This document shows positions 25,625 to 34,678 of a stretch of 64,000 nucleotides of DNA, piece by piece; within the stretch, counting starts at the first letter, position 1, and each line of letters starts with the position of its first letter. Both the position numbers and the translations under genes were made by a program. The DNA comes from Bradyrhizobium sp. OK095. Its GTDB lineage: Bacteria > Pseudomonadota > Alphaproteobacteria > Rhizobiales > Xanthobacteraceae. The stretch covers positions 434,001-498,000 of the forward strand of contig NZ_FOBX01000001.1 of the NCBI RefSeq assembly GCF_900109945.1. The letters run 5' to 3'. Below the pieces are notes generated by a model. It was not told the origin of the DNA. It saw only the letters and a list, made by a program, of their open reading frames with translations, and searched no databases.

Positions 25625-26329
25625 ATGAACGACGCGATGGTATTGCCGGACCGCACGAAGTTCGCATCCGCCGCCGACTATGCCTACGCTGCTCTGCGGC
25701 GTGAGATCATCGAAGGGCGCTTCGCTCCGGGGCGGCGCATGCGCGAAATCGAATTGGCGGAACACCTCGGCATCAGCCGGACGCCAACCCGTCAGGCGCT
25801 GACGCGGCTTGAGCTCGAGGGCCTGCTGGATCTTCGTCCGCGAACCGGGCTCGTCGTGTCCGTCCTCGACATGGATGCGGTCGACGAGCTCTACGAGATG
25901 CGCGCGGCGCTCGAAGGCACCGCGGCCGCGATGGCCGCAAAACATGCAAGTCCAAAAGATCTTGCCGCACTGGCGAGGCTTATTGCCGAAGGCGAAAAGC
26001 TCGAGCGCGAGCCTTTCAACCTTTATCGCCACAACAGGGAACTGCACGACGCGATTCAAGTCGCCGCTCACAATCGCTATCTCGAAAAGAGCTTGTCCGC
26101 TCTTCAGGATGCGATCGCTCTTCTGGGGCCGACAACATTGGCCGAGAAGGGCCGTTTCGCGGTGGCTCAGGCGGAGCATGCTGCGATCGTGCAGGCCATT
26201 TCGCAAAGAGAAGGCGAGAAGGCCGACCGCCTGGCGCGTACGCATGTCCTGAGCGCGCTCGAGACCCGTCGCGCAATCCTGGCGAAAGAGCGTGATCTGG
26301 AGTCGCGCCGCGAACGCGACGGCGCCTGA
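25625..26329 (+). CDS. GntR family regulator (FCD domain)
   Basis: A 234-residue transcription factor. The winged helix-turn-helix lies in residues 15-80 (REIIEGRFAPGRRMREIELAEHLGISRTPTRQALTRLE) and the FCD ligand domain in 88-225, with ELYEMRAALEG, RELHDAIQVAAHN and EHAAIVQAI carrying the usual metal/ligand residues. FCD regulators bind organic acids and usually repress neighbouring catabolic genes. It sits between two catabolic units whose promoters share one sequence element (25405 and 26470), making it the likely local regulator of the island; the inducer would be the substrate or an intermediate. Confidence 0.92.
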   Translation: MNDAMVLPDRTKFASAADYAYAALRREIIEGRFAPGRRMREIELAEHLGISRTPTRQALTRLELEGLLDLRPRTGLVVSVLDMDAVDELYEMRAALEGTAAAMAAKHASPKDLAALARLIAEGEKLEREPFNLYRHNRELHDAIQVAAHNRYLEKSLSALQDAIALLGPTTLAEKGRFAVAQAEHAAIVQAISQREGEKADRLARTHVLSALETRRAILAKERDLESRRERDGA

Positions 26330-26459
26330 TCCGAGGTGCGAGCGCACCGAATTTGCTGTTTGCAGATCTGCCTTGATCCTCGGTCCTGCACCCGGGATTT
26401 TCCCTAACCCCATCTTTTTAAGAAGCTTTCTGCCGCAGACGGCCTCGCGCGAGTTCGAC

Positions 26460-26498
26460 TTGCATTCTTATGTATACATTGGTATCCATCAGAATACA
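26460..26498 (+). promoter_or_regulatory. Promoter with operator candidate 2 in front of the TcuA-like gene
   Basis: TTGCAT (26460-26465), a 17-bp spacer and TATCCA (26483-26488) make a plausible promoter. The element ATGTATACA-T-TGGTATCCA starting at 26470, followed by an imperfect GAATACA, fills the spacer and the -10 box and repeats operator candidate 1. A bound repressor would block RNA polymerase here. Confidence 0.6.
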
Positions 26499-26537
26499 GA
26501 AGCCCAGAAGACGCAGGCTCGGCGGGAAGGAACGGAA

Positions 26538-28058
26538 ATGCACGAAGAGTTCGACGTGATCGTCGTTGGCGCGGGAAATGCGGCTTTGGCTGCGGCAGTC
26601 TCGGCGAAAGAAAACGGCGCGGATCGTGTCGTCGTTCTCGAAAAAGCTCCCCGCGAAATGCGCGGCGGAAACACGCACTGGAGCGGCGGCGTTCTGCGCT
26701 TCGCCTATGATGAGCCGCGCGAGATCGGCGCTCTGCTGCCCGGCGTCGAAGACGACTTCGAAAACTTCTACGACGGCATCTCGCCCTACACGCAGGAAGA
26801 CTTTCACGGCGATCTGATGCGCGTCACCAACGGCCGTACGGACCCGATCCTGTCCCGCCTTCTGGTGTCGAGCTCGCAAGCGACCGTTCGCTGGATGAAG
26901 GACACCGGCGCCATCAAGATGGAGCCGGCGATCAGCCTTTCGGCCGTCAAGAAAGACAACGTCATGGTCTGGGCGCGCGGCCTCGTCGTCCGCGCCGCGC
27001 ACGAAGGCGTCGGTCTTTCGCGCAGCTGGTTCGCGACCTGCGAGCGGATGGGAATCGAGGTGCGATACGGCAACGCCGTCTCGGAGCTGCTCGTCGATGA
27101 CAACGGCCATGTTGTCGGCGTCAAGACCAAGGACGACGAAGGCGTTCGATCGCTCGGTGCGAAAGCCGTCGTGCTCGGCTGCGGCGGGTTTGAAGCAAAC
27201 GTCCAGATGCGCACGCAGCACATCGGCCCGTTGGTCGGCGCCGCAAAGGTTCGCGGCACGCCTCACAACCAGGGCGACGGCCTGCGGATGGCCCTGGCCA
27301 TCGGCGCCATGCCGTGGGGACAATGGAGCGGCTGCCATGCAACGCCGATTAGCGCGGATTGGGGCGATTTCGCGCCGCGCGAGATGACCGACCGAAGCAA
27401 CCGCCTGTCCTACGTCTATTCGGTGATGATCAATCGCAAGGGCAAGCGCTTCGTCGATGAAGGCGAAGACGGTGCGCTGTTTACGTATGCCAAGTTCGGC
27501 CGCGCCATTCTCGCCGAGCCGGGCGCCAAGGCGTACCAGCTGTTCGACAGCAAGGTGATGCACCTGCTTGAGCCGCGCTATTCGACCAGCGATCCGATCA
27601 AGGCCAACTCCCTCGCCGATCTGATCGCGCAACTTGATATCGACGACAAGGAGCAGGCGCTCAAGACCGTCCAGCAGTTCAACGATCACGCGCGCTCAAC
27701 GGACGAAGGCTTCGATCCGACGAAAAAGGATGGCCTTTCGACCAAGGGCCTCGATCTTGAAAAGACCAACTGGGCGCTTCGGCTCGACAAGCCTCCCTAC
27801 TATGCCTACAGCGCGACAGGCGGCATCACCTTCACGTTCGGCGGCTTGAAAATCAACGAAAACGCCGAGGTGATCGGCACGGATTGGCGTCCGATCAAGG
27901 GATTGTACTGCTGCGGCGAGCTCGTTGGCGGCCTGTTCTACGACAACTATCCCGCGGGAACGGGTCTGGTCTCGGGCGCAACATTCGGCAGAATCGCGGG
28001 CCGAAACGCTGCGAGCCAGCAGAGCGTCGCGCCGGCCCAAGCGGTAGCAGCGCAATGA
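26538..28058 (+). CDS. FAD-dependent dehydrogenase, tricarballylate dehydrogenase (TcuA)-like
   Basis: A 506-residue flavoprotein of the succinate dehydrogenase/fumarate reductase family. FAD binding: VIVVGAGNAALAAAVSAKENG at the N terminus and the second FAD motif GLYCCGELVGGLFYDNYPAGTG near residue 455. RGGNTHWSGGVLRFAY near residue 46 and SATGGITFTFGGLKIN near 430 are typical of TcuA and soluble fumarate-reductase relatives. TcuA oxidises tricarballylate to cis-aconitate; here the true substrate may be a substituted tri- or dicarboxylate. The start at 26538 has GGAAGGAAC upstream. No TcuB electron-transfer partner is present. Its stop overlaps the next start (ATGA). Confidence 0.85.
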   Translation: MHEEFDVIVVGAGNAALAAAVSAKENGADRVVVLEKAPREMRGGNTHWSGGVLRFAYDEPREIGALLPGVEDDFENFYDGISPYTQEDFHGDLMRVTNGRTDPILSRLLVSSSQATVRWMKDTGAIKMEPAISLSAVKKDNVMVWARGLVVRAAHEGVGLSRSWFATCERMGIEVRYGNAVSELLVDDNGHVVGVKTKDDEGVRSLGAKAVVLGCGGFEANVQMRTQHIGPLVGAAKVRGTPHNQGDGLRMALAIGAMPWGQWSGCHATPISADWGDFAPREMTDRSNRLSYVYSVMINRKGKRFVDEGEDGALFTYAKFGRAILAEPGAKAYQLFDSKVMHLLEPRYSTSDPIKANSLADLIAQLDIDDKEQALKTVQQFNDHARSTDEGFDPTKKDGLSTKGLDLEKTNWALRLDKPPYYAYSATGGITFTFGGLKINENAEVIGTDWRPIKGLYCCGELVGGLFYDNYPAGTGLVSGATFGRIAGRNAASQQSVAPAQAVAAQ

Positions 28059-29059
28059 GTGTTGGCGTATCAGCCGAAGGCATCGCCGAGCAAATCGGGG
28101 CCTGCAATCCAAAGCAGCGGGATGCAAAGGCTGTCGGGCGAGCCAAGTCGGCGGTCATTCTGGCGTTCGGCCGGACGCTATCCGGCGCGCCGGCCGCGAT
28201 CACGAGAGCCTTGCTGGGTATCCCTGGCATAGCGCCGGCCGCAGGCCCGTCGCTGGTCTTCGGGACCGAACGGCGTACGAGCGCGGTCGATGCGGCGTTG
28301 ACCAACGCTGCGGCGGCAGCGGCCGGATCCGAAGTGTCTATCGATGCTGCGAATGCGGCCTTTATCGTTTCGCTGTTTGGGCTTTGCGAGGAGAGGCAGA
28401 AGACTGGGCAGGCGTTCCTCGACGCGCTGATGTTCGGCGCGGAGATGTCTGCGTCGCTGGCGCCGACAACATTGCCGCCGGCGGCCGGCCGGTTCGGCTC
28501 CGCCTTGCTTGGTAGCGTCGTGGCCGCGATGCGCGTGCTCGAATTGAGCCCGCCAAGGATCGCGGCCGCGCTTGTTATGGCGGGCATCGCAATCCCTGAC
28601 CATGCGCCGGACGGTCAGAGCGGGCTGTCGTCGCTCACGATCGGTCTGAGCCTAAGAAACGGATTGCTGGCCGCATTCCTCGCAGAAGCGATGGACGAAG
28701 CATCTTGCGCCGCGATGTCCAGGAGCGAGCGCAGCACGATCTCATCTCATGCGGCTCCGTCCTCAACTCCGGCAATGACGGACAACGGCGCGTCAAAGGG
28801 AGCCGCTCTCGATCTTCTTGCGGTTCATTCGCCGCCAGGAGCTGATCTGTGGGAGCAATTCGAGCGGCAGGCGAGCGCTGTCTTGCCACGCGATCATATC
28901 GCTCCGCTGTTCGAGCGGCTCGAGACAATCGACAAAGTGACGGACCTCGCGACGGTTTCGCGTCTGTTGCAAGGACGCGGCACTCAAGCGGCCCCCAAGA
29001 AGGTTGTTTTCGCTCCGCGGGGAACGCACGAGCCGGAGGAGACGAACTGGGTTCCGTGA
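28055..29059 (+). CDS. MmgE/PrpD family protein, short and divergent
   Basis: A 334-residue protein against about 450 for MmgE/PrpD. Recognisable parts are the N-terminal helical segment LVFGTERRTSAVDAALTNAAAA, the following ALMFGAEMSASLAPTT, and a C-terminal EALPR-type helix (LPRDHIAPLFERLETI). The middle domain that contributes the usual substrate-binding His/Lys residues appears missing or replaced by a Ser/Ala-rich stretch (SRSERSTISSHAAPSSTP). PrpD hydrates or dehydrates 2-methylcitrate-like acids. This copy could be a degenerate enzyme or a subfamily with another role. It is translationally coupled to the TcuA-like gene. Confidence 0.65.
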   Translation: MSVGVSAEGIAEQIGACNPKQRDAKAVGRAKSAVILAFGRTLSGAPAAITRALLGIPGIAPAAGPSLVFGTERRTSAVDAALTNAAAAAAGSEVSIDAANAAFIVSLFGLCEERQKTGQAFLDALMFGAEMSASLAPTTLPPAAGRFGSALLGSVVAAMRVLELSPPRIAAALVMAGIAIPDHAPDGQSGLSSLTIGLSLRNGLLAAFLAEAMDEASCAAMSRSERSTISSHAAPSSTPAMTDNGASKGAALDLLAVHSPPGADLWEQFERQASAVLPRDHIAPLFERLETIDKVTDLATVSRLLQGRGTQAAPKKVVFAPRGTHEPEETNWVP

Positions 29060-29135
29060 TCTGCGAGCGACGACAAGCCTTCTGAAAACGAAAAAGAGCA
29101 AGGCAGACAAGAGTAACATCTGGGGAGAGATCGGA

Positions 29136-30293
29136 ATGAAACGTCTTGAGTTGGTTGCTGTCCTGGCCGCGTCGGTCGCGTGTTCTGCGGCCCGGGCCGA
29201 AGACAGTGTTACGATCGGGGTGCACGCCAGCTTTTCCGGCGCCGGCGCGGCGTTTGCGCAAGGCATGCTCGCCGCCACCGACTTCGCTGCCGAAGATGCC
29301 AACAAAGATGGCGGCCTCGATGTTGCAGGCAAACGCTACAAGATCCTGATCAAGCAATATGACGACCGCTATCGCGCCCAGGATGCAGTCACGGCCATGG
29401 ATCGCCTCATGATCCAGGATGGAATTCATTTTGTGGTCGGACCGATGGGCTCGGCAGCGGCGGTGGCGACAAAGGATCAGTCCACCTCCGGAAAAATCAT
29501 CACCATGACGCTGGCCTTCACGCCGCGGGCGCTTGGCGCCGACGCGCCGTTTGCCTATCGGCCGGTCATCACCACCGGCGAATTTTCCGATCCGCAGGTG
29601 GCATGGCTGATGAAGAACACCCCGTCCAAGCAGGTCGTATCGCTGCTTCCCAACGACGAAACCGGACAGCAGATCGGCGTAGCGAACTTCAACTCATACA
29701 CCAAGGCCGGAGCCAAGCTGCAGGTCGAGTATTTTGAACGCGAGCGTGTCGACTTCGTGCCAATTCTCACCCGTATCCTGATGAAGGCCGATGGACTTGA
29801 GCTTGGCGGCAACTCTCCGACCACCGCCGGGCTCATTCTAAAGCAGGCGCGCGAGTTGGGTTACCGCGGCCCGGTGTTCGTCACGGGCGGCGACGTCGCC
29901 GCCGAAATGCTCAAGGTCGCGGGCAAGGATGCGGCCGAAGGCACCTACGTCCATCTGCCCATCGATACGAGCCTGCCTGATACGGCGGCCTACGTTGCGC
30001 GCTTCAAGGCCAAGTATGGGCCGAACATGAACGGGTTCAGCCCGTTCTTCTACGCCGGTCTGCAGATGCTATTCACGGCGATGAAGAAGGCCGGGACCGT
30101 AGACGACACGACGAAGATTGCGACGACGCTCGATGGATTGTCCGACGTTCCCACGGCGATGGGCAAGGCGGGCTGGACCGGCGAGCAGAAGTACGGAATC
30201 AAGCACCAGATCGACCTTCCGTTTTACGTGGGTCAGTTCAAGGACGGCGTGGTCGTGAAAGTGGCGACTTGCGACGTCAACGCGTGCCGATAA
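29136..30293 (+). CDS. ABC transporter substrate-binding protein, Liv type (island)
   Basis: A 385-residue periplasmic receptor with a Sec signal ending AARAE. It starts the Liv cassette of the island and should feed the permeases LivH and LivM that follow. Features of the type I fold include VTIGVHASFSGAGAAFAQG, NKDGGLDVAGKRYKI and VVGPMGSAAAVATKDQ. The start is at 29136, with GGGGAGAG upstream. The ligand is presumably the acid degraded by the neighbouring TcuA/PrpF/PrpB-like enzymes, but nothing in the pocket is diagnostic. Confidence 0.9.
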   Translation: MKRLELVAVLAASVACSAARAEDSVTIGVHASFSGAGAAFAQGMLAATDFAAEDANKDGGLDVAGKRYKILIKQYDDRYRAQDAVTAMDRLMIQDGIHFVVGPMGSAAAVATKDQSTSGKIITMTLAFTPRALGADAPFAYRPVITTGEFSDPQVAWLMKNTPSKQVVSLLPNDETGQQIGVANFNSYTKAGAKLQVEYFERERVDFVPILTRILMKADGLELGGNSPTTAGLILKQARELGYRGPVFVTGGDVAAEMLKVAGKDAAEGTYVHLPIDTSLPDTAAYVARFKAKYGPNMNGFSPFFYAGLQMLFTAMKKAGTVDDTTKIATTLDGLSDVPTAMGKAGWTGEQKYGIKHQIDLPFYVGQFKDGVVVKVATCDVNACR

Positions 30294-30354
30294 GCGACCG
30301 CTGGAACCGGCGAGGCGCTCTGCGCCTCGTCAATGCGATTGGAGTTGTCGTCCC

Positions 30355-31230
30355 GTGAGTATGGAAACCATTCTGGTCCAGACGGTCGTGAACGGCCTCA
30401 TGGTGGGTATGATCTATGTGCTGATGGCCATCGGCTTCACCATGGTGTTCGGCATCATGCGCATTGTGAATTTCGCGCATGGCGAGTTCTATATGATCGG
30501 CGCGTTTTTGTTCGCCATCCTCTACGGCAGTAACGAGCTGCCGTTCGTCGTCAGCCTGGTGCTCTCTGTCGCCGCCACGGCCTTGCTCGGCTTGTTGATG
30601 GAGCGGATCGTCTTCCGCCGGTTTCGCGGCAATGAGCTCAATGGCATGATCGCCTCCGTTGGCGTCGCTTTGATCTTGCAGAACAGTGCGCTTCTGCTCT
30701 GGGGATCGTCGTCACGCACCGTGCCGTCTGTCGTCTCCGGGGTTCTGTCCGTCGGCGGCATCGTCTTTCCATGGTCGCGGCTGGTCGTCATCATCGGCGC
30801 GATCATCGCCGTCGTGTCGCTCAATTTTCTGATCACCCACACCCGAATTGGTCGCGCCATGCGCGCTGTGGCGCAGGACGCCGAGATTGCTCAGGTCCAG
30901 GGCATCCGCGTCGACATCATATTTCCGGTTGCATTCGTCCTGGGCGTAAGCCTCGCGGCGTTTGCCGGCGTCCTCATGGCGCCGGTTCTGTCGGTCTCGC
31001 CGTTCATTGGTCTCGCGCCGACGCTGAAGGCCTTTGTGATCGTCGTCATCGGAGGGCTCGGTAGCGTTCCCGGCGCCGTGGCAGGCGGATTGCTCATTGG
31101 CTTGATCGAAAGCTTCGCCGGCACGTTTGTCAGCGCTTCGCTGTCTGAAATTCTTCAGTTCCTGGTGGTGATCGGCGTCGTGCTGCTGCGCCCGCAGGGC
31201 TTGTTGGGCCGAAAGGAGCGCGAGGCGTGA
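30355..31230 (+). CDS. Liv-type ABC permease, LivH family (island)
   Basis: A 291-residue permease beginning METILVQTVVNGLMVGMIYV with MRIVNFAHGEFYMIGAF, the LivH hallmark, and ending LRPQGLLGRKE. GTG at 30355 is taken as start, with an ATG two codons later as alternative. It overlaps the following livM by GTGA and forms the channel with it. Confidence 0.92.
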   Translation: MSMETILVQTVVNGLMVGMIYVLMAIGFTMVFGIMRIVNFAHGEFYMIGAFLFAILYGSNELPFVVSLVLSVAATALLGLLMERIVFRRFRGNELNGMIASVGVALILQNSALLLWGSSSRTVPSVVSGVLSVGGIVFPWSRLVVIIGAIIAVVSLNFLITHTRIGRAMRAVAQDAEIAQVQGIRVDIIFPVAFVLGVSLAAFAGVLMAPVLSVSPFIGLAPTLKAFVIVVIGGLGSVPGAVAGGLLIGLIESFAGTFVSASLSEILQFLVVIGVVLLRPQGLLGRKEREA

Positions 31231-32219
31231 CGTTCCGCACCACCGAATTCAGGCCGATGCAATATGCTGGAATTGCTGGAGCAGTTGCTCTTGCAGCGCT
31301 GCTGCCGTGGCTTGCGCCGAACCTGTTCTACATCCACCTGGCGACACTCGGTTGCATCAATCTCATGCTCGTACTGGGCCTCGCCATTATTGCCCGGGCC
31401 GGGCAGCTATCCATGGGCCACGGCGGCTTTGCGCTGGTCGGCGGGTACGTCTCGGCTCTGTTGTCAATGCGAGGGTGGTCTCCGCTGCTGAGTCTGTTTA
31501 TCGCAGGGTTCGTCGCAGCTGCCATCGCTGCTGCGCTGGGCTGGATCATTCTGCGCTTGCGCGGTGTGTATTTCGTGCTGGTGGCTTTCGCGTTCAGCCA
31601 AATTGCGGTGCTGCTTGCACTCGACATGAGCTCCCTCACGGGCGGGGCAAATGGCCTCGTCGGTGTTCCCCCCATTTCGATTTTCGGGCACGCCCTTCTC
31701 GCCAAGCCGCAATTCTATCCCTTCGCGCTGGCTTGTGCGTTGGTAACGCTAGGTCTGACCTGGGTGCTCTACCGGTCGCCGCTGGGTACGATGATGGCAG
31801 CCACCGCCGAGAATCAGCGCCTGACCGAATCGAGCGGCATCGATACGCATCGGGTCCAGGTGATCGCGTTTACGATCGGATCGGGTATCGCCGGCTTCGC
31901 AGGTGCCTTGTCGACGCACTATCTCCGATTTATTTCGCCGGATTCGTATACGTTCTGGGAGTCCGTGTCCTACCTGACCATGCTCGTCGTTGGCGGACGG
32001 GACGGTGTGCTCGGACCGGTCGTCGGTGTCCTCGTCCTGACGCCCCTGCCGGAATTGCTTCGAGCCACGGAAGGGCTTCAACACATCATCTACGGGGCCA
32101 TGCTGGTGCTCTGCCTGATGTTCGTGCCGAACGGCCTGGCGAGCCTGGTTCAGACCTGGCGTTCGCGCCAACGGGTTGTACGACCCAGCGCAGCGGTCGT
32201 GGCCGAGGAGGCGCCATGA
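31227..32219 (+). CDS. Liv-type ABC permease, LivM family (island)
   Basis: A 330-residue membrane protein with the LivM segments LGLAIIARAGQLSMGHGGFALVG-type and LRLRGVYFVLVAFAFSQI. It starts with GTG overlapping the livH stop and its own stop overlaps the livG start (ATGA). The pair builds the membrane channel; length and topology are typical. Confidence 0.92.
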   Translation: MTFRTTEFRPMQYAGIAGAVALAALLPWLAPNLFYIHLATLGCINLMLVLGLAIIARAGQLSMGHGGFALVGGYVSALLSMRGWSPLLSLFIAGFVAAAIAAALGWIILRLRGVYFVLVAFAFSQIAVLLALDMSSLTGGANGLVGVPPISIFGHALLAKPQFYPFALACALVTLGLTWVLYRSPLGTMMAATAENQRLTESSGIDTHRVQVIAFTIGSGIAGFAGALSTHYLRFISPDSYTFWESVSYLTMLVVGGRDGVLGPVVGVLVLTPLPELLRATEGLQHIIYGAMLVLCLMFVPNGLASLVQTWRSRQRVVRPSAAVVAEEAP

Positions 32220-32977
32220 GCATGCTCGAGGTCGATAGCTTGAAGCGTTCCTTCGGCGGGCTTGTCGCCGTTCGAGACGTTTCCTTCCGTGTCAACGAGG
32301 GCGACTTTCTCGGCCTCATCGGCCCGAACGGCGCAGGCAAGACCACGCTGTTCAACGTGATCTCGGGCGTCCTGAGACCGTCGGCGGGAATGGTTCGGTT
32401 TCTGGACCGGGATATCTCGGGGCAGCCGGCCAATCAAACCGTTCGCCAGGGGCTCTCGCGGACTTTCCAGGCCGCGACCATCTATCCGGACGCCACCGTC
32501 ATCGAAAACGCGGCGCGCGGCACTTTGGCTGCAAGCCTGACCGGCTTGTGGGGAGGGTTCTTCTCGAACAAATGGCGGATCGCGGCGGAAGAGAAGGCGT
32601 TTCATCTGCTCGACCTGTTCGGGCTGACGCGCCGTGCGCACTTGAAGGCGCGCGAGCTTTCTTATGGTGAGCAGCGTCGCCTGGGCGTCGCAATAGCACT
32701 GGCCTGCGATCCGAAGCTCTTGATGCTGGATGAGCCGGTGGCCGGGCTCAATCCGGAGGAAGCGGCCGAGCTCGCCTCGGTGCTGCGGCGGGTGAAGTCG
32801 GAGCGCGGCGTGACTATGGTGATGGTTGAGCATCACATGCGGACTGTCATGGGGCTCTGCAATCGCGTCGTGGTGTTGGATCATGGCACGCTGATCGCGG
32901 AAGGAACGCCCACGGAAGTCGTCTCGAACCCGCTCGTGATCGAGGCGTATCTCGGCAAGGAAGCGGTCCATGCTTGA
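32216..32977 (+). CDS. Liv-type ABC ATPase, LivG family (island)
   Basis: A 253-residue ATPase. Walker A GPNGAGKTT near residue 40, signature LSYGEQRRLGVA near 145, Walker B LLMLDEP near 168. Members energise uptake with LivF. A longer open frame from 31307 covers livM in another phase and is ignored; the start at 32216 is coupled to livM. The stop overlaps livF by 8 bp. Confidence 0.93.
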   Translation: MSMLEVDSLKRSFGGLVAVRDVSFRVNEGDFLGLIGPNGAGKTTLFNVISGVLRPSAGMVRFLDRDISGQPANQTVRQGLSRTFQAATIYPDATVIENAARGTLAASLTGLWGGFFSNKWRIAAEEKAFHLLDLFGLTRRAHLKARELSYGEQRRLGVAIALACDPKLLMLDEPVAGLNPEEAAELASVLRRVKSERGVTMVMVEHHMRTVMGLCNRVVVLDHGTLIAEGTPTEVVSNPLVIEAYLGKEAVHA

Positions 32978-33677
32978 AGTTCGCGGGATTAGCGTCTCCT
33001 ACGGTGCCCTCACGGCGATCCGCAATCTGAGCCTCTCCGTTGCCGATGGCGCTATCGTCTCCCTTATCGGTTCGAACGGCGCGGGCAAGACCACAACGAT
33101 GAAAGCCATTATCGGCCTCAAGCCCGTCAGTTCCGGAGAGATCCATTTCGATGGCAAGCGCATCGATGGCGCATCGGCTCCTCAGCGCGTGGCGCGCGGT
33201 ATCGCGCTTTCACCTGAAGGGCGGCGCGTTTTCCCGCAGATGAGCGTGCTCGATAATCTCCTGGTCGGCGGCTACGCGCAGCGCGACAAGGCTCACCAGA
33301 AAAAGACGCTGGATCAGATCTACGGATACTTTCCCCGCCTGGTGGAGCGAAGAAGCCAGATGGCTGGTTCGTTGTCGGGCGGCGAGCAGCAGATGGTTGC
33401 CATTGGCCGTGCTCTCATGGCCAAGCCACGCCTGTTGCTCCTGGATGAACCTTCGCTCGGACTGGCGCCGATCATCGTCGAAGAGATCGCGCGCATCATC
33501 GTTGAGATCAACCGGGATATCGGCATGTCGATCGTCCTGGTCGAGCAGAATGCAAAGCTTGCGCTGAACCTCTGCAACGAGGCTTTTGTGCTGGAAACCG
33601 GCGCGGTCGCGCTGAGCGGGAAGGGCAAAGACCTCTTGGCCAGCGACTACGTGCGGCGGGCTTATCTCGGTATCTGA
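32970..33677 (+). CDS. Liv-type ABC ATPase, LivF family (island)
   Basis: A 235-residue ATPase. Walker A GSNGAGKTT, signature LSGGEQQMVAIGRAL and Walker B LLLLDEP are intact; the C terminus ends YVRRAYLGI as usual for LivF. It completes the five-gene importer (receptor, LivH, LivM, LivG, LivF). Confidence 0.93.
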   Translation: MLEVRGISVSYGALTAIRNLSLSVADGAIVSLIGSNGAGKTTTMKAIIGLKPVSSGEIHFDGKRIDGASAPQRVARGIALSPEGRRVFPQMSVLDNLLVGGYAQRDKAHQKKTLDQIYGYFPRLVERRSQMAGSLSGGEQQMVAIGRALMAKPRLLLLDEPSLGLAPIIVEEIARIIVEINRDIGMSIVLVEQNAKLALNLCNEAFVLETGAVALSGKGKDLLASDYVRRAYLGI

Positions 33678-33711
33678 ATGTTTCTCTGTCTGGAAATTCC
33701 GGAGTTTTGAC

Positions 33712-34605
33712 ATGACTGGCTCTTCGACCTTCGGCTTCATCGGCTTGGGCGTCATGGGGGAACCCATGTGTCGGCACCTCGTGCAGAAGACGAAGCAGAC
33801 GGTATTGATTCACGACATCAACGCCGAGCCCGTCGCGCGTCTGGCTCACGCCGGCGCCGTCGATGTCGGTTCGATTGCGGGGTTGGCCAAAGCCGATGTT
33901 GTCTTCATTTCCATGCCCAGCGGCGAGCATCTCAGGAAAATATGCGAGATGCCCGGAGGGCTTCTGGAGTTCGCACGCGCCGGCCAAACCATCGTCGATC
34001 TCTCGACGAGCCCGTTGAAATTGACGCGCGAACTGGCCGGCACGTTCGCCGCAAAGGGCGCCGACTATGCGGACGCCCCGGTTGCTCGCACCCGCGCGGC
34101 GGCCGAGGCGGGGACGCTCGCAATTTCCGTCGGCGCGACCGCAGACGTGTTTGCCCGTATCGAACCGCTATTGCGCTGCTTTGCTTCGGAAGTGACCCAT
34201 TGCGGCGATGTCGGGTCCGGCCAGGTCGTGAAGATCCTCAACAACATGGTCGTGGTCGGGACTGTGACGGCGCTGTGCGAAGCCGCTGCGATCGCGAATT
34301 CGGCGGGCGTGTCGACCGAAACGCTGTTCGACGCCTTCTCCAAGGGCTCTGCCGACAGCTTTGCCCTGCGCAATCACGGCTACAAGGCCGTTGCCGCGCG
34401 GGAATTTCCCGAACGGGTGTTTTCGACCGACTACATGCACAAGGACGTCTCCTACGCGCTCGATATGGCGAAGGACGCAGGCATCGAGGCGAAGGAAGCC
34501 GCACTCGGCGCCAGTCTTCTGACCGAAGCCTCTCGAGCCGGCTTTGGTGCGAATTACTGGCCGGTCATCGTGAAGATCATCGAACGCGCTTCAAGGAAAT
34601 CATGA
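33712..34605 (+). CDS. 3-hydroxyisobutyrate dehydrogenase-like NAD(P) oxidoreductase (DAPVART subtype, island)
   Basis: A 297-residue beta-hydroxyacid dehydrogenase. The Rossmann fold starts FGFIGLGVMGEPMCRHL (GxGxxG), IVDLSTSP follows, and the catalytic-lysine motif is GSGQVVKILNN near residue 170. The substrate loop, normally DxPVSGG, reads DAPVARTRAAAEAG. The Arg in this position is shared with the paralog at 57159. Relatives oxidise 3-hydroxyisobutyrate, tartronate semialdehyde or similar hydroxy acids to semialdehydes. Here it could feed the aldehyde dehydrogenase at 36594. It starts 34 bp after livF with GGAG upstream. Confidence 0.88.
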   Translation: MTGSSTFGFIGLGVMGEPMCRHLVQKTKQTVLIHDINAEPVARLAHAGAVDVGSIAGLAKADVVFISMPSGEHLRKICEMPGGLLEFARAGQTIVDLSTSPLKLTRELAGTFAAKGADYADAPVARTRAAAEAGTLAISVGATADVFARIEPLLRCFASEVTHCGDVGSGQVVKILNNMVVVGTVTALCEAAAIANSAGVSTETLFDAFSKGSADSFALRNHGYKAVAAREFPERVFSTDYMHKDVSYALDMAKDAGIEAKEAALGASLLTEASRAGFGANYWPVIVKIIERASRKS

Positions 34606-34678
34606 TCACGCGTGAGGGCGGCCGACCGCCACGTCTAAGGTTCAAGTGATAACGACTGATAATCAGGGGGAGGGTTCT

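Noticed and set aside
31307..32215. Long upstream extension of the island livG frame
   Set aside because: It covers livM in another phase and is Arg-rich; the coupled ATG at 32216 begins the conserved sequence.
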